Of a stretch of 64,000 nucleotides of DNA, positions 44,801-53,733 are shown one piece after another. A program made the position numbers and the translations under genes. A model generated the notes under the pieces. It did no database searches. It was not told the origin of the DNA and worked only from the letters and a program-made list of their open reading frames with translations. Numbering within the stretch: position 1 is the first letter of the stretch; each line of letters starts with the position of its first letter. Source of the DNA: Chryseobacterium sp. FH1 (GTDB lineage Bacteria > Bacteroidota > Bacteroidia > Flavobacteriales > Weeksellaceae); contig NZ_JPLZ01000006.1 in assembly GCF_000735135.1 (NCBI RefSeq), positions 1,674,001-1,738,000 of the forward strand, read 5' to 3'.

Positions 44801-45465
44801 GTAAAACCTGCTATTCCCCATTCTATATCAAAAGTCCCGGAGTTGGTCCAGTTAATTGTGGCTTTATTGGAAATAACATTGGAAGTTGTGATGTTTGCAG
44901 GAACTTCGCAAGCTGGAGTACAAGATGCAAGTATGGCATTTGCACTTTCGCAACCTGCGCCATTGCCATAAATCATTCTACTTCCCGAACCTTTCAAATA
45001 GTTGCAAACAAAAGTGCTATTACAAGTAGATAAATTAGAGTTATCAATAATAACAAGAGAGCGTCCAATGTTTGATACATTCCCTAAACCGTTTAGATTA
45101 TTTAATAAAGAATTATGCTCAATATTAATGTAACTTCCAACAGTTCTTAATGCCTCTAGCCCATTTAGATTAGTTAATTGATTATTATAAATATCAACAA
45201 AACCTCCGACACTTTTTATATTGCCCAAAGGTAAAAGATCGGTAATATCACCACCACTTATATGCAAAAACCCTGAGATCCCTGTACAATTTGGATACTG
45301 CAATTTAAAATTATTTACATCTGCTTGAGAAAGCAAAAAAACATTTCCACTTGGACACTGCGCATTTGCCTGCAGAGAAAACGATAAAAGCATAGCCAGA
45401 AGCCAAAAATTTTTGATAAACCCATTGGTTTTATACCCATAATAGTAAAGATGTTTCATATACAA
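41890..45465 (-). CDS. Giant secreted T9SS protein with leucine-rich, FnIII and duplicated C-terminal modules
   Basis: The 1191-residue protein has a signal peptide ending near ANAQC (about residue 35; Met3 is another start). Two receptor-L/leucine-rich modules (about 40-170 and 270-405) contain ITDLLPLGNIKSVGGFVDIY and ITDLSPLSKLQSIGTHLGIY. A fibronectin III domain lies between them (185-265). A beta-sandwich region (~430-580), an Ig-like domain ending TYYATADNGTCESE, and two tandem ~234-residue modules follow, each with WTNNTTSIGLPASGTGNIPS and AQSFKAVSNSISGAG. The C-terminus is a type A T9SS sorting tail (AVYPNPFTEVINLSD ... KSFKVIKK). It is probably a surface adhesin. Confidence 0.9.
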   Translation of the reverse strand: MYMKHLYYYGYKTNGFIKNFWLLAMLLSFSLQANAQCPSGNVFLLSQADVNNFKLQYPNCTGISGFLHISGGDITDLLPLGNIKSVGGFVDIYNNQLTNLNGLEALRTVGSYINIEHNSLLNNLNGLGNVSNIGRSLVIIDNSNLSTCNSTFVCNYLKGSGSRMIYGNGAGCESANAILASCTPACEVPANITTSNVISNKATINWTNSGTFDIEWGIAGFTQGTGTKQNGVSALNYTITGLTETTSYDVYVRQNCTENQSDWVKHTFSTISICPIGNVTLSSQKDVDDFGAMYPNCTQTTGYLLLQGDITDLSPLSKLQSIGTHLGIYETQLTNLNGLSALKSINGSLEIGSNLELSDISGLRNISSDIINLIIVGHPNLSVCNIASVCSYLQTSGTRDISDNATGCQNENEVKTACTPCTKPTQPTATDASVYTGATSAILGATGIESTITETIDLGSSIVVGGNRNDFVELSGSVSDIPSGATVTSAKLVFNGVTTSGGVNGSYVLEFYVSVSGTATTLAETPLANVDYVANGGPYNLNLASLTNGAFTVKIRNNFSFGNLTINSVKLEYTYTDNLPLTINWYDGATSGTALATGTTYEVTNTTQLNTPGTYTYYATADNGTCESERTAVTLTVNPALTMYQPANQEVIHGDNTEAVTFTSAAAGVTYDWTNNTTSIGLPASGTGNIPSFVANNTTGTAVTATITVTPKNIGMDILDINQASKEIPMASFDQGYLAQSFKAVSNSISGAGVDLDIHGGNSTVTIELWDKLPNQTGAIKLATGSSPATPDSSVDVSWSPVSVTPGTTYYLVFTSTNNNNVLLGNFDTPYVDGQMYANAGYDSFPDLDFAFRVYKSGTIIGAPKTFTIKVKPGLTMDQPANQEVRHGDNTEAVTFTSAVSGVTYDWTNNTTSIGLPASGTGNIPSFVANNTTGTAVTATITVTPKIVIENIVDINQPIAEEHISNFDIPLAQSFKAVSNSISGAGIKLSLRGGNSTVTVELWDKLPNQTGAIKLSTGSSTATPNSWVDVSWSPVSVTPGTTYYLVFKSTDEGNGMMGSLNTYADGQVYVWPEYFSYPYVDFAFRVYNSAGTTTTGTPKTFTIKVNPDITLNVSDINKKSIAVYPNPFTEVINLSDINLIESITVNDVSGKLIKTIKPTKEINFSNSASGTYIINVRFKDGDTKSFKVIKK
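42152..43555 (-). repeat. Tandem 702-bp internal duplication in the T9SS protein gene
   Basis: Two adjacent units are offset by about 702 bp (234 codons). Blocks such as 42659-42765 and 43361-43467 are almost identical at the DNA level, so the duplication is recent. The parts coding for the linker between blocks have already diverged. Confidence 0.88.
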
Positions 45466-45593
45466 AAAATATTAGATGTTAAATAGATTTCCCGCTTTTA
45501 CAAAAGCAGAATAGACAAAACTACTTTTATCTATTTAACATAATATAAAACTGGGACGAAATGCAGAACTTTGTATATGAAAGGTAAATCTGG

Positions 45594-46247
45594 CTAAAGA
45601 TTCGGTCTGTAATTCCTAGAAAGTGGCAGTTTGTAACCTTTGACAAGAACTTCATCGGAAGAAATTTTCTCTATCCAATCAGAATTTACAAACACAGAAC
45701 GATGGATTTGTTTGAAAGAAGACGGCAGTTGCTTGCAAAATTCCTGCAATGTATTTCTGATTGTGAGTTTTGTATTATTAGTAATAATATCAAGATAATT
45801 TTTATCTGCCTGGATGTAGATAATATCTTCCAATTTGAGTTTGATATCATTATAGCCATCTTTTACAAACAGGAATTGCTTTTGTTTTTTATTGATGATA
45901 ATCTTGATTGTGGTCATCAAGTCCACTTCTCGGATTGGTTTTGTAAGATAAGATTCTGGAGAGATACTGAGCGCATCTTCCACAGTTTTGGAGTCCGATT
46001 GCCCTGTGATGAAGATGATCTGGGCTTCTTCATTTTTTTCTTTGCCAAGTGAAATCCCTTCAAAGTTACCTTCCAGATTGATGTCCATCAAAATAATTTC
46101 GGGTTTCCAAGATTTCATTTTTTCTTGAGCTTCTGTTACAGAATGAGCCATTTCAATATTCTCACAGCCATTGTTTTCCAAAATATCTTTGATGTAATCT
46201 GCAATCAGAACCTCGTCTTCAACAATTAAAATTTTGATAAAATTCAC
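45594..46247 (-). CDS. LytTR-type response regulator
   Basis: The 217-residue protein has a receiver domain (residues 1-120) with phosphorylation site D55 (IILMDINLEG) and the lysine in YLTKPIRE. A LytTR DNA-binding domain (about 125-217) follows: KLKLEDIIYIQADKNYLDII, RNTLQEFCKQLP, FKQIHRSVFVNSDWIEKI and a final PLSRNYRPNL. It lies 3 bp downstream of a TPR sensor kinase gene and is surely its partner. No membrane segment. Confidence 0.94.
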   Translation of the reverse strand: MNFIKILIVEDEVLIADYIKDILENNGCENIEMAHSVTEAQEKMKSWKPEIILMDINLEGNFEGISLGKEKNEEAQIIFITGQSDSKTVEDALSISPESYLTKPIREVDLMTTIKIIINKKQKQFLFVKDGYNDIKLKLEDIIYIQADKNYLDIITNNTKLTIRNTLQEFCKQLPSSFKQIHRSVFVNSDWIEKISSDEVLVKGYKLPLSRNYRPNL

Positions 46248-46250
46248 AAC

Positions 46251-47966
46251 TTACAATTTCATATTAAAACTAAACTTAAAACCATTTCCTGATTCGATCT
46301 TGTAATCAATTCTCAATTGGCGACAGAGTTTTTCCACGAGATTCAGCTTCGTGATTTCATTTTTCGCTTTGCCATTATCTTCATATTGAAAATAGATTTT
46401 ACTTTCGTCCGTATCTATTTTGAGATCAATTTTTTTATTTTCTTGATTTGGAAAAGCGTGTTTCATCGAGTTCATACAAAGCTCCGTGACAAGAAGTCCG
46501 ATGTACATCGCACTATTTACCGGAATCACCAAATCTTTAACATCAAACTGAACTTCGATATGATTTTCAACAAACAGAAAGTGAAGATTTTGTTTAATTT
46601 CCAATAGAAAAGTTTTCAGATTCAAGTTTTTCTTGTCTTGATTATCATACAACTGACGATGCAAAATTCCCAAGGAATCGATTTTCGCAATGATTCTTTT
46701 GTTACTAAGGTCATCATTAGAATTCTTTTTCAACTCATTATCAATCAAAATTCTCACAAGCTGAAGATTATTGTTGATGCGGTGATGAGTCTCGGAAACC
46801 AAGAACTCATTTTGCTGGGAAACAACAGTCAATTTCTTATTCTGCTTTCTGATAATCTTGACATAATTAAGCAAAATAACCGTGAAAATCAAAATGGCAA
46901 TTAATCCAAAAAGGATGAAATATTTTAAAAGATTCTGTCTTTTGATTTCTTCTTCTTTTAGCAAAAGAAGCTTTTTATTGTCTTCAATCGTTTTTTCCTT
47001 TTCGGCAATCTTAAATCGCTCTTCATATTCCAAAACTTTATCATCATACAATTTGTGATAATAATCTTCCGTCAGGTTCAATCTGATTCTCAAATATTTG
47101 TGAGCTAGCTGATAATTGCCTATCTTCTCATAGACGTTTTGCAAATGATCCGCAAAAACAAGTTGATTGTAACTGAGTTTGTTTTCCTCAGACAGATGAT
47201 AACCTGCAATACCGACATTGATTGATTCAGTGTAATCTTTTGTTAAATCCAAATTTCTGGAAAGATTAATCATAGCATCGGATTGCAAATGGATATTAGA
47301 ATTTCTTCTTGCCAAACTAATTACCTGTTGCAACTGCTCTATAGCTTTTCGGTAATTTTTCCTGCCTTCGTAAATATTTGCAATCTCCATCATTGAAATC
47401 AGTTCATTTTCATAATCCTTCACTTTTCTTGATAAGATCAAAGATTTCTGTGAATATATAAGGACACTATCGGAATTGACTTGATTTTTTGAAAAGAGTG
47501 CCGCTTTTCTGTTGTAGAATTTGATGAGATATAGATCCTTGATTTTATGGTTTCTCAAAATATTCTCACAGATTTTAAAATAATCTTCAGCTTTTTTAAA
47601 CAATCTGCGGTATCTGTAAAATTCTGCAAGATGGGTGTAAACATAAAATTCTTCCTGCAAAAGGTTTTTCTGTTTGAAAATTCGAAGTGCATCTTTATAG
47701 GCCTCAGGAGATTTTTCATACTCTTGCTTCAACTTGTAGGCATTTCCTAACTCAACATATAAAAAGCCTCTGCTAATTTCGGATTTTGATTTTGAAATGT
47801 GTTGATTGATGTAAACAATTGCAGAATCAATTTTATTTTGGCGAATGAGTTCGTGAGAATAGATTAATGGATTTTTGTCATTAGCATTAATTAATATTGA
47901 ATTCATCAAGAAACATAACCCCATTACTTTTATAATCACATAAAAATTGGGAATTATTTTTTTCAT
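46251..47966 (-). CDS. TPR sensor histidine kinase (HisKA_2/LytS-like)
   Basis: The 571-residue protein has an N-terminal signal or anchor (1-28), a periplasmic TPR region (~40-310), a coiled coil (EKEKTIEDNKKLLLLKEEEIK), and one transmembrane helix (~345-370, KYFILFGLIAILIFTVILLN). The kinase part has the accepting-histidine motif ETHHRINNNLQLV near 392 and an HATPase domain (ELCMNSMKHAFPN). This architecture is common in Bacteroidetes and pairs with LytTR regulators, as here. The TPRs probably bind a periplasmic protein or peptide; the ligand is unknown. A perfect 15-bp inverted repeat lies upstream. Confidence 0.92.
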   Translation of the reverse strand: MKKIIPNFYVIIKVMGLCFLMNSILINANDKNPLIYSHELIRQNKIDSAIVYINQHISKSKSEISRGFLYVELGNAYKLKQEYEKSPEAYKDALRIFKQKNLLQEEFYVYTHLAEFYRYRRLFKKAEDYFKICENILRNHKIKDLYLIKFYNRKAALFSKNQVNSDSVLIYSQKSLILSRKVKDYENELISMMEIANIYEGRKNYRKAIEQLQQVISLARRNSNIHLQSDAMINLSRNLDLTKDYTESINVGIAGYHLSEENKLSYNQLVFADHLQNVYEKIGNYQLAHKYLRIRLNLTEDYYHKLYDDKVLEYEERFKIAEKEKTIEDNKKLLLLKEEEIKRQNLLKYFILFGLIAILIFTVILLNYVKIIRKQNKKLTVVSQQNEFLVSETHHRINNNLQLVRILIDNELKKNSNDDLSNKRIIAKIDSLGILHRQLYDNQDKKNLNLKTFLLEIKQNLHFLFVENHIEVQFDVKDLVIPVNSAMYIGLLVTELCMNSMKHAFPNQENKKIDLKIDTDESKIYFQYEDNGKAKNEITKLNLVEKLCRQLRIDYKIESGNGFKFSFNMKL

Positions 47967-48018
47967 TTTGATAATCTAGGAATCAGATTGCAAAATAAAC
48001 TTATTTTATAATAATATC

Positions 48019-48064
48019 AAATTTATCAAAGATTGTCATAAGATTTCACATCTTTGATAAATTT
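48019..48064. promoter_or_regulatory. Perfect 15-bp inverted repeat upstream of the TPR kinase gene
   Basis: AAATTTATCAAAGAT (48019-48033) and ATCTTTGATAAATTT (48050-48064) are exact inverted copies with a 16-nt gap, located 53 bp before the kinase start codon. It may be an operator, an RNA hairpin in the leader, or a stem without a T tail. Confidence 0.5.
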
Positions 48065-48267
48065 TCTCATATACTAAATATTGAGTAACAAATTTCGGAC
48101 AACTATATTGCAATGTGCAAGAATGCATTTATTTTAAAAGCCATTCTTTAACCTAAAGATCAATGATTAAAACATAAAATTAGTAATTAAAGAAAGTTGT
48201 GCAAGTTTGTCCAAATCCTCTAAAAAAGTGTTCGAAAAATGTACCGCAGTCGTCACTTTTCTAAGCC

Positions 48268-48308
48268 AAACAACGCCACTTAACTTTAGCGGCGTTGTTT
48301 GTTTTTTT
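48268..48308 (+). terminator. Plus-strand terminator without an obvious upstream gene
   Basis: AAACAACGCC and GGCGTTGTTT form a 10-bp stem followed by GTTTTTTT. The T run is on the plus strand only, yet no plus-strand ORF lies between 47967 and 48260. It may end a small RNA, or be a leftover. The rest of the 47967-48339 spacer holds only the inverted repeat at 48019. Confidence 0.65.
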
Positions 48309-48339
48309 AACAGTAATGAATTGAATTATATCAAAATAC

Positions 48340-48822
48340 CTATTTCGCAAAATTCTTAGGTGAATAGAAATACAAAAATTTCTTTTTGGCCAATGAAAAA
48401 TCACTCCAATTGTCGCAATCTACTTCGTAGCCGACAACGCCGGAAGTTGGAAGATTCACAATCTCATCTGTCAAAGAATTGGCAAAATTGGAAATCCCGT
48501 TGTTATGTGAAAACAAAATGACAGAGTTGATCGTATTTTCTAATCCGAGAATTAGGTTTTCAAAATTACGTTCTTTGGGATTGTACAAAGATGCATCTGT
48601 GGAAAAAGACTTTTGATACACCTCAGAAAATAATTTACATGTTTCCAACGCACGTTTTGCTGGACTTGAAATGAAAGTATCAAGTTCTATTAATTTTTCT
48701 TGTAGAAAACGAGCCATCTTTGGTGCATTGATCATTCCCAACTCATTCAACGGACGGTCAAAATCCTCAACATCTACAGGCCAATCACTCTTGGCATGTC
48801 TCACGAGTAAAAGTGTTTTCAT
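48340..48822 (-). CDS. SixA-like histidine phosphatase
   Basis: The 160-residue protein belongs to the histidine phosphatase (phosphoglycerate mutase-like) superfamily. The catalytic RH pair is R8-H9 (LLVRHAKSDW), with a second histidine in VILFSHNNGISNFA and SSPAKRALETCKLF between them. The short length and the DWPVDVEDFDRPLNELG segment match the SixA branch, whose E. coli member removes phosphate from the ArcB phosphorelay domain. No phosphorelay protein is encoded beside it, so the target here is unknown. Confidence 0.9.
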   Translation of the reverse strand: MKTLLLVRHAKSDWPVDVEDFDRPLNELGMINAPKMARFLQEKLIELDTFISSPAKRALETCKLFSEVYQKSFSTDASLYNPKERNFENLILGLENTINSVILFSHNNGISNFANSLTDEIVNLPTSGVVGYEVDCDNWSDFSLAKKKFLYFYSPKNFAK

Positions 48823-49198
48823 CTGTTTCTTTTAAATTTTAAACTTGCTGAACTAAATATTTAAAGATATTCTATTAACAAATAGTTAATAATAAATTAA
48901 AATTAGTAAAAAAAAATCACTTGATGGTTGTTATAAAATAAATTTTCCATGTTATTTCTCATCCTTATATATAACAAAATGTTCATCTGTATCTCGAATC
49001 ACAATTTACTGATATCAACAATAAAGTTTTATGGTTAAGTAATTGAAAATTTGATTAAAAAAATCATAATCAATTGGATGAATTATAAATTGAACATTAT
49101 AGTTTCAGATTCTTATCAACTTAAATTTCTAATGAAAAATTTAGAGCTGAGATTCTTCTCCGAAAAATTTATATATTTAAGCTAAATATTTTTAGTAA
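48823..49198. other. AT-rich spacer before the efflux two-component genes
   Basis: This 376-bp spacer is very AT-rich. No ORF of note, no TAnnTTTG box and no clear inverted repeat were found. It presumably contains the promoters of the divergent genes on each side. Confidence 0.6.
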
Positions 49199-49873
49199 AT
49201 GAATGTCCTGCTAGTTGAAGACGATGAGAGAATAAGCAATTTTTTGATGAAAGGATTGGGCGAAATTGGTTTTCAAGTAACGTTGGCGCCAACTGGCGAA
49301 ATGGCGAGAGAGTTGATTGCTACTTATGAATTCGATATTATTCTGATGGACATTATGCTTCCTGGGATAGACGGCGTGCAACTGACACAGATCATCAGAT
49401 TCAAAAAAAATTACACACCAATACTTGTTTTGAGTGCACTGAATCAGCCTGATGATAAAATCAAAATGCTGGATATTGGAGCAGATGATTTTTTGTCAAA
49501 ACCCTTTCATTTTGAAGAACTGATTTCAAGAATCAATGCGCTTACCAGAAGGAACAAATTGTCTTATCAGGATTCTTCAAACGTCATCATCTGTGGAAAT
49601 ATTACTTTGGATAACGATTTACACACTGTGATGCAGGATGGCAAAACAATCGACCTTTCACCCACAGAATATAAACTCCTGAATTATCTATTCGAAAATA
49701 AAAATAAAGTTTTGTCAAGAACCCAGATTCTACAAGCAGTTTGGGGAATTAATTTTGATAATACCACCAACGTTGTGGATGTTTACATTTCTTACATCAG
49801 AAATAAAATTGATGAAACCGAGCAAAAAATAATCCATACCGTGAAGGGAACCGGATATCTCGTAAAAGATTAA
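49199..49873 (+). CDS. OmpR-family response regulator, metal efflux type
   Basis: The 224-residue protein has a receiver (1-120) with D51 (IILMDIMLPGIDG), the switch serine in VLSALNQPDDK and K in FLSKPFHF. A winged-helix DNA-binding domain (about 130-224) contains DLSPTEYKLLNYLFENK, VVDVYISYIRNKID and the final VKGTGYLVKD. It sits 2 bp before a sensor kinase gene and ahead of a CzcCBA-type efflux operon, which it probably controls. Confidence 0.95.
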   Translation: MNVLLVEDDERISNFLMKGLGEIGFQVTLAPTGEMARELIATYEFDIILMDIMLPGIDGVQLTQIIRFKKNYTPILVLSALNQPDDKIKMLDIGADDFLSKPFHFEELISRINALTRRNKLSYQDSSNVIICGNITLDNDLHTVMQDGKTIDLSPTEYKLLNYLFENKNKVLSRTQILQAVWGINFDNTTNVVDVYISYIRNKIDETEQKIIHTVKGTGYLVKD

Positions 49874-49875
49874 AT

Positions 49876-51234
49876 ATGACGCTGAGAAACCGATTTACCA
49901 TCATTTCAAGCCTTTCTTTTGGCATCGTTTCCATCATTACTTTTGTTGTGATTTTTATCGCTTATTATGACAGTACCAAAATCTCATATTTTGACAAACT
50001 GAAAAATACAGCTTTGATTTCCGCCATCTATTATCTAGAAAAAGATGAACTTCCGAAAAACAGACATTCGCAGATTACAAAAGAATACAACCACTTGATA
50101 GAGAACAGACAAGTTGCTGTTTATGACAAAAATAACGTTGTGAATTTTGGTAAAAACTTAACTGATAAAAATATAAAAATTCAACATCTGAAAAGTGCAC
50201 GCAAGAATGGAAATGTTCAGTTTATGTCAGAGGATAATTTTTATTATGGCATCTTTTATCCTGATAATCAAGGTGATTTTGTTGTTTTTGTGAAGTCTTC
50301 GAGTGATTCCTTTAATTCTCAAATCATCAGACTTTCCATTATTATGCTTTCTGTTTTGATGATTGGTTTGCTTGCTATTTATTTTTTGAGCAGATATCTT
50401 TCGAAGATTGTCTATAAGCCGATTTCTAATGTCGTTGAGCGAATCAATAATGTAGATTATAATGATATTTCACAAGCTATAACCTCTACCAATACCCATG
50501 ATGAAATAGATGAGTTAATTAAATCTTACAACAAATTGTTTGGAAGAATATCAGAAAATATTCTCTTACAACAGAATTTTATTAACTACGTTTCCCACGA
50601 ATTCAAAACACCTTTGGCATCGATTTCTGGAAATCTTGAGGTTTTTGCTCAGAAAGACAGAAGTCCAGAAGAATATAAAAAGGTTGTAAAAGAATCTTTG
50701 GAAAACGTCTATGAAATAGAAAATATTCTCAATAATTTATTGCTCATGTCGGGTCTTGCTAATTTGAAAGAGTCACATCAAACGGTAAGAATTGACGAGC
50801 TGATTTGGAAAATTTCTGAGAAATTAAATTTTAAAATTGATGATTCTAAGTCAGCGATTTCTGTTCAACTGGAAGTTCAAACATCAGATTTTCTGGAATT
50901 CACCGGAAATGAAACCTTGATTTATCTTGCGCTATATAATATTGTAGAAAACGGTATTAAATATTCTCAAAATAGACCAATTATTATTAGAATTTTCGAA
51001 AATCAACAAGTATTAAATATCGAAATCAAAGATTTTGGAAGAGGGATTGCTCAGGAAGATTTAGATAAAATAACTGAAACATTTTACCGAGGCAAGAATG
51101 TAGAAAATATCAAAGGAAGCGGAATTGGGTTGTCTCTTTCGAAAAGTATTTTTAGCCATCATCATATCGCAATGCAGATTAGTTCTGAAATTAATTCAGG
51201 AACTCAGGTCTTGCTTACTTTCCCCAAAAATTGA
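49876..51234 (+). CDS. Membrane sensor histidine kinase partner of the OmpR-type regulator
   Basis: The 452-residue protein has two transmembrane helices (~10-32 and ~152-175, IIMLSVLMIGLLAIYFLSRYL) flanking a ~120-residue periplasmic sensor. A HAMP-like linker (YLSKIVYKPISNVVERIN), HisKA with H241 (YVSHEFKTPLASIS), and an HATPase domain (NIVENGIKYS, GSGIGLSLSKSIF) follow. The periplasmic domain has no recognised metal-binding motif; control of metal efflux is inferred from the neighbouring operon. Confidence 0.93.
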   Translation: MTLRNRFTIISSLSFGIVSIITFVVIFIAYYDSTKISYFDKLKNTALISAIYYLEKDELPKNRHSQITKEYNHLIENRQVAVYDKNNVVNFGKNLTDKNIKIQHLKSARKNGNVQFMSEDNFYYGIFYPDNQGDFVVFVKSSSDSFNSQIIRLSIIMLSVLMIGLLAIYFLSRYLSKIVYKPISNVVERINNVDYNDISQAITSTNTHDEIDELIKSYNKLFGRISENILLQQNFINYVSHEFKTPLASISGNLEVFAQKDRSPEEYKKVVKESLENVYEIENILNNLLLMSGLANLKESHQTVRIDELIWKISEKLNFKIDDSKSAISVQLEVQTSDFLEFTGNETLIYLALYNIVENGIKYSQNRPIIIRIFENQQVLNIEIKDFGRGIAQEDLDKITETFYRGKNVENIKGSGIGLSLSKSIFSHHHIAMQISSEINSGTQVLLTFPKN

Positions 51235-51309
51235 AAGTTCTAATCAAACTCTAATTTTAGATTAATCAATTCTTAATTCCATTAGAAATTACCTCTAATA
51301 TGTAGATAA

Positions 51310-51317
51310 TAGCTTTG
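51310..51317 (+). promoter_or_regulatory. Candidate -7 box of the efflux operon
   Basis: TAGCTTTG matches TAnnTTTG and predicts a start near 51324, 13 nt before the TTG start codon of the TolC-like gene. The ~60 bp upstream has repeated TTAAT/CTAAT words spaced by about 10 bp, a possible binding site for the adjacent OmpR-type regulator. Confidence 0.5.
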
Positions 51318-51336
51318 TAGTGTTAAATAGAAGACC

Positions 51337-52611
51337 TTGAAGAAAATTATTTTTACATTATTTTATATTCATTTTTTTGGATTTTTTTCTGCGCAGATTA
51401 CAGACACTTTGAAAATCAGCAGAAGCGAGGCCGAATCTGTTTTTCTCAACAAAAATTTAGACCTTATTATTCAAAAGCTTGAAATTTCTCAGGCAGAAGC
51501 ACAAGTTGTGCAGGCTAAATTCTGGCCAAATCCCACGGTGACGGTTAGCGAAGTCAATCTTTGGAGAACTTATGATATTGAAGAACAGCCTGCGTTGATT
51601 GGAAATTGGGGAAGAAGTTCACAAATATCAGCCGAAATAGAGCAGGTGATACAAACTGCTGGAAAGAGAAGAAAGAATATTGAGCTTCAGCAACTTGAAG
51701 TGGAAGGTGAAAAATATGAATTGCAGGAAGTCCTGAGAGAACTTAAAAAACTTTTGCGAAACAGCATTACTGAGATTTTATACAATCAGGAACAGCAAAA
51801 ACTCTATCAAAGCCAGATTTCATCCATTACTAAACTTACAAAATCGTACAACAATCAGTTGACTCTGGGCAACATCAGCAAATCTGAATACATCAGACTA
51901 AAAGCTCAGGAGATGGAATTTAAGAAAAAACTCATTTCGTTGCAACAGGAAATCGAGGAGCAACAAACTGAATTAAAAGCTTTACTCATTATTCCTTCAA
52001 ATTCTTATATCATTATTTCGGATCCTTTGGTAAAACCTGAGCGTGAAATTTCTGAATTGGAACTGCCAAAATGGATGGAAACTGCACAAAGCAATCGTCC
52101 AGATATTCTTCTTTCAAAAAACAAAGAAAAATATGCACTGAAAAATCTCGAACTACAAAATGCGTTAAAAACTCCCGACATCGCTGTTTCGTTGAATTAT
52201 GACCGTGGTGGGAATATTATGAAAGATTTTATTGGAGTTGGAATCTCAGTTGACCTTCCGGTTTTTGATAAGAACAAAGGAAATATTCAGGATGCAAAAC
52301 TGGAAGTCACAAAAACAGGATACGAAATCCGAAAAAGTGTGCTGAAATCTGAAAATGAAATCACCTCAGTTTTTCACAATTACCAACGGACTCAAAAAAT
52401 ATCCGAAGAAATTGATGACGATTACGAGGAAACTTTAGATTCATTAATGAGGAGCCACGAGAAAAATTTCAGACTTCGGAATATTAGTATGCTCGAATAT
52501 ATGGATTATCTGGATACCTACATTGAAAACAAAATGATCATTCTCGATACAAAAAAAGAACTCAACGAATATTATGAAAATCTACAATACGTTGTGGGTC
52601 AGGATTTATAA
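51337..52611 (+). CDS. TolC-family outer membrane efflux component (CzcC/CusC-like)
   Basis: The 424-residue protein has a signal peptide (start TTG at 51337, KKIIFTLFYIHFFGFFSAQ) and the two-fold helical-hairpin architecture of TolC-type proteins: long coiled coils with VLRELKKLLRNSITEILYNQ and LEITKTGYEIR regions, and the SNRPDILLSK block. It should form the outer-membrane channel of the tripartite pump encoded by the next two genes. Its own ~100-bp upstream region separates it from the regulator genes. Confidence 0.92.
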   Translation: MKKIIFTLFYIHFFGFFSAQITDTLKISRSEAESVFLNKNLDLIIQKLEISQAEAQVVQAKFWPNPTVTVSEVNLWRTYDIEEQPALIGNWGRSSQISAEIEQVIQTAGKRRKNIELQQLEVEGEKYELQEVLRELKKLLRNSITEILYNQEQQKLYQSQISSITKLTKSYNNQLTLGNISKSEYIRLKAQEMEFKKKLISLQQEIEEQQTELKALLIIPSNSYIIISDPLVKPEREISELELPKWMETAQSNRPDILLSKNKEKYALKNLELQNALKTPDIAVSLNYDRGGNIMKDFIGVGISVDLPVFDKNKGNIQDAKLEVTKTGYEIRKSVLKSENEITSVFHNYQRTQKISEEIDDDYEETLDSLMRSHEKNFRLRNISMLEYMDYLDTYIENKMIILDTKKELNEYYENLQYVVGQDL

Positions 52612-52620
52612 AGATTAAAA

Positions 52621-53733
52621 ATGAAAACAACTAAATATATTACCACTTTCTGTTTCCCTATCCTTATTGCATTTGCCGGATGTTCTGAAAAAAATAAAGA
52701 GGCAGAAACTGCTACCAAAGGATATTGCATTAGTCCGGAACTTAAAAAAGGGTTGAAAATCAGCACAGTCGAAATGCTTCCCATTGAAGAAAATATTACG
52801 CTTACAGGTGAAGTGGAAAGCAACTCAGATAAAACGGTCCCGTTTGTGAGTCTGGTAGATGGAGTCGTTACGCAAACTTACTTTTCTTTGGGTGATTATG
52901 TGAAAAAAGGACAGGTTTTGGCGACCGTGAAAAGTGTTTCCTTAAACGAATTACAAGACGATACTCAAACTTTACAAGCTCAATTGGGTGTTGCAAAAAG
53001 AAAGTTGGCTTCAGTTGAAGCGATGTATAAAGATGACATTGCTTCCCAAAAAGATTTGGAAGAAGCGAAATCGGAAGTTCAGATTTTACAGTCGAATATT
53101 TCTAAAACTTCTAAAAATATGCAGTTATACTCTGGTGGGAAAAATGATTTTCAAATCAAATCTCCTGCAGACGGCTATGTGATTGAAAAGAATATTTCCA
53201 ACGGAATGCCAGTTACAGCAGGTGGCGACCAGCTTTTCACCATTTCAAATTTGGATAAAGTTTGGGTGATGGCAAATGTCTATGCGACGAATATGCGTCA
53301 CGTGTATGTCAATCAACCCGCTATCATAAAAACGTTAGCTTATCCTGATGAAAGTTTTTCAGGGAAAATTGATGCCGTTTCACAAGTCTTTAATGAAAAT
53401 GAAAGGGTTTTGAAAGCCAAAATCATTATGGATAATAACAATATGAAATTGCGCCCCGGAATGTCTGCGGATATTATCCTTCCAGTCAATTCTCAAAACA
53501 TCAGCGCACTGGCAATTCCTACCAACGCTTTGATTTTCGATAACAATCAAAGTTACGTGATCGTCTATAAAAAAGATTGCGAACTTGAAATAAGACACGT
53601 GACAGAAATTGTATCAAACAATACTCTTACCTACGTGAAAGGTGCGCTAAAAGCTGGCGAAAAGGTAATCGCTTCCAACGGATTAATCATTTACGAAAAC
53701 CTTAAAAACCAATCCAATAATTCTACTAAATAA
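52621..53733 (+). CDS. Lipoprotein membrane-fusion (adaptor) subunit of the metal RND pump
   Basis: The 370-residue protein has a lipobox with C21 (IAFAGC), a barrel-sandwich (lipoyl-like) domain starting near TGEVESNSDKTVPF and resuming after the hairpin at FQIKSPADGYVIEKNI, a coiled-coil hairpin at ~110-160, then beta-barrel and membrane-proximal domains (LRPGMSADIILPVNSQ). This is the CusB/CzcB type of adaptor linking the inner-membrane pump to the TolC-like channel. It starts 9 bp after the TolC gene and its stop overlaps the pump start by one base. Confidence 0.93.
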   Translation: MKTTKYITTFCFPILIAFAGCSEKNKEAETATKGYCISPELKKGLKISTVEMLPIEENITLTGEVESNSDKTVPFVSLVDGVVTQTYFSLGDYVKKGQVLATVKSVSLNELQDDTQTLQAQLGVAKRKLASVEAMYKDDIASQKDLEEAKSEVQILQSNISKTSKNMQLYSGGKNDFQIKSPADGYVIEKNISNGMPVTAGGDQLFTISNLDKVWVMANVYATNMRHVYVNQPAIIKTLAYPDESFSGKIDAVSQVFNENERVLKAKIIMDNNNMKLRPGMSADIILPVNSQNISALAIPTNALIFDNNQSYVIVYKKDCELEIRHVTEIVSNNTLTYVKGALKAGEKVIASNGLIIYENLKNQSNNSTK

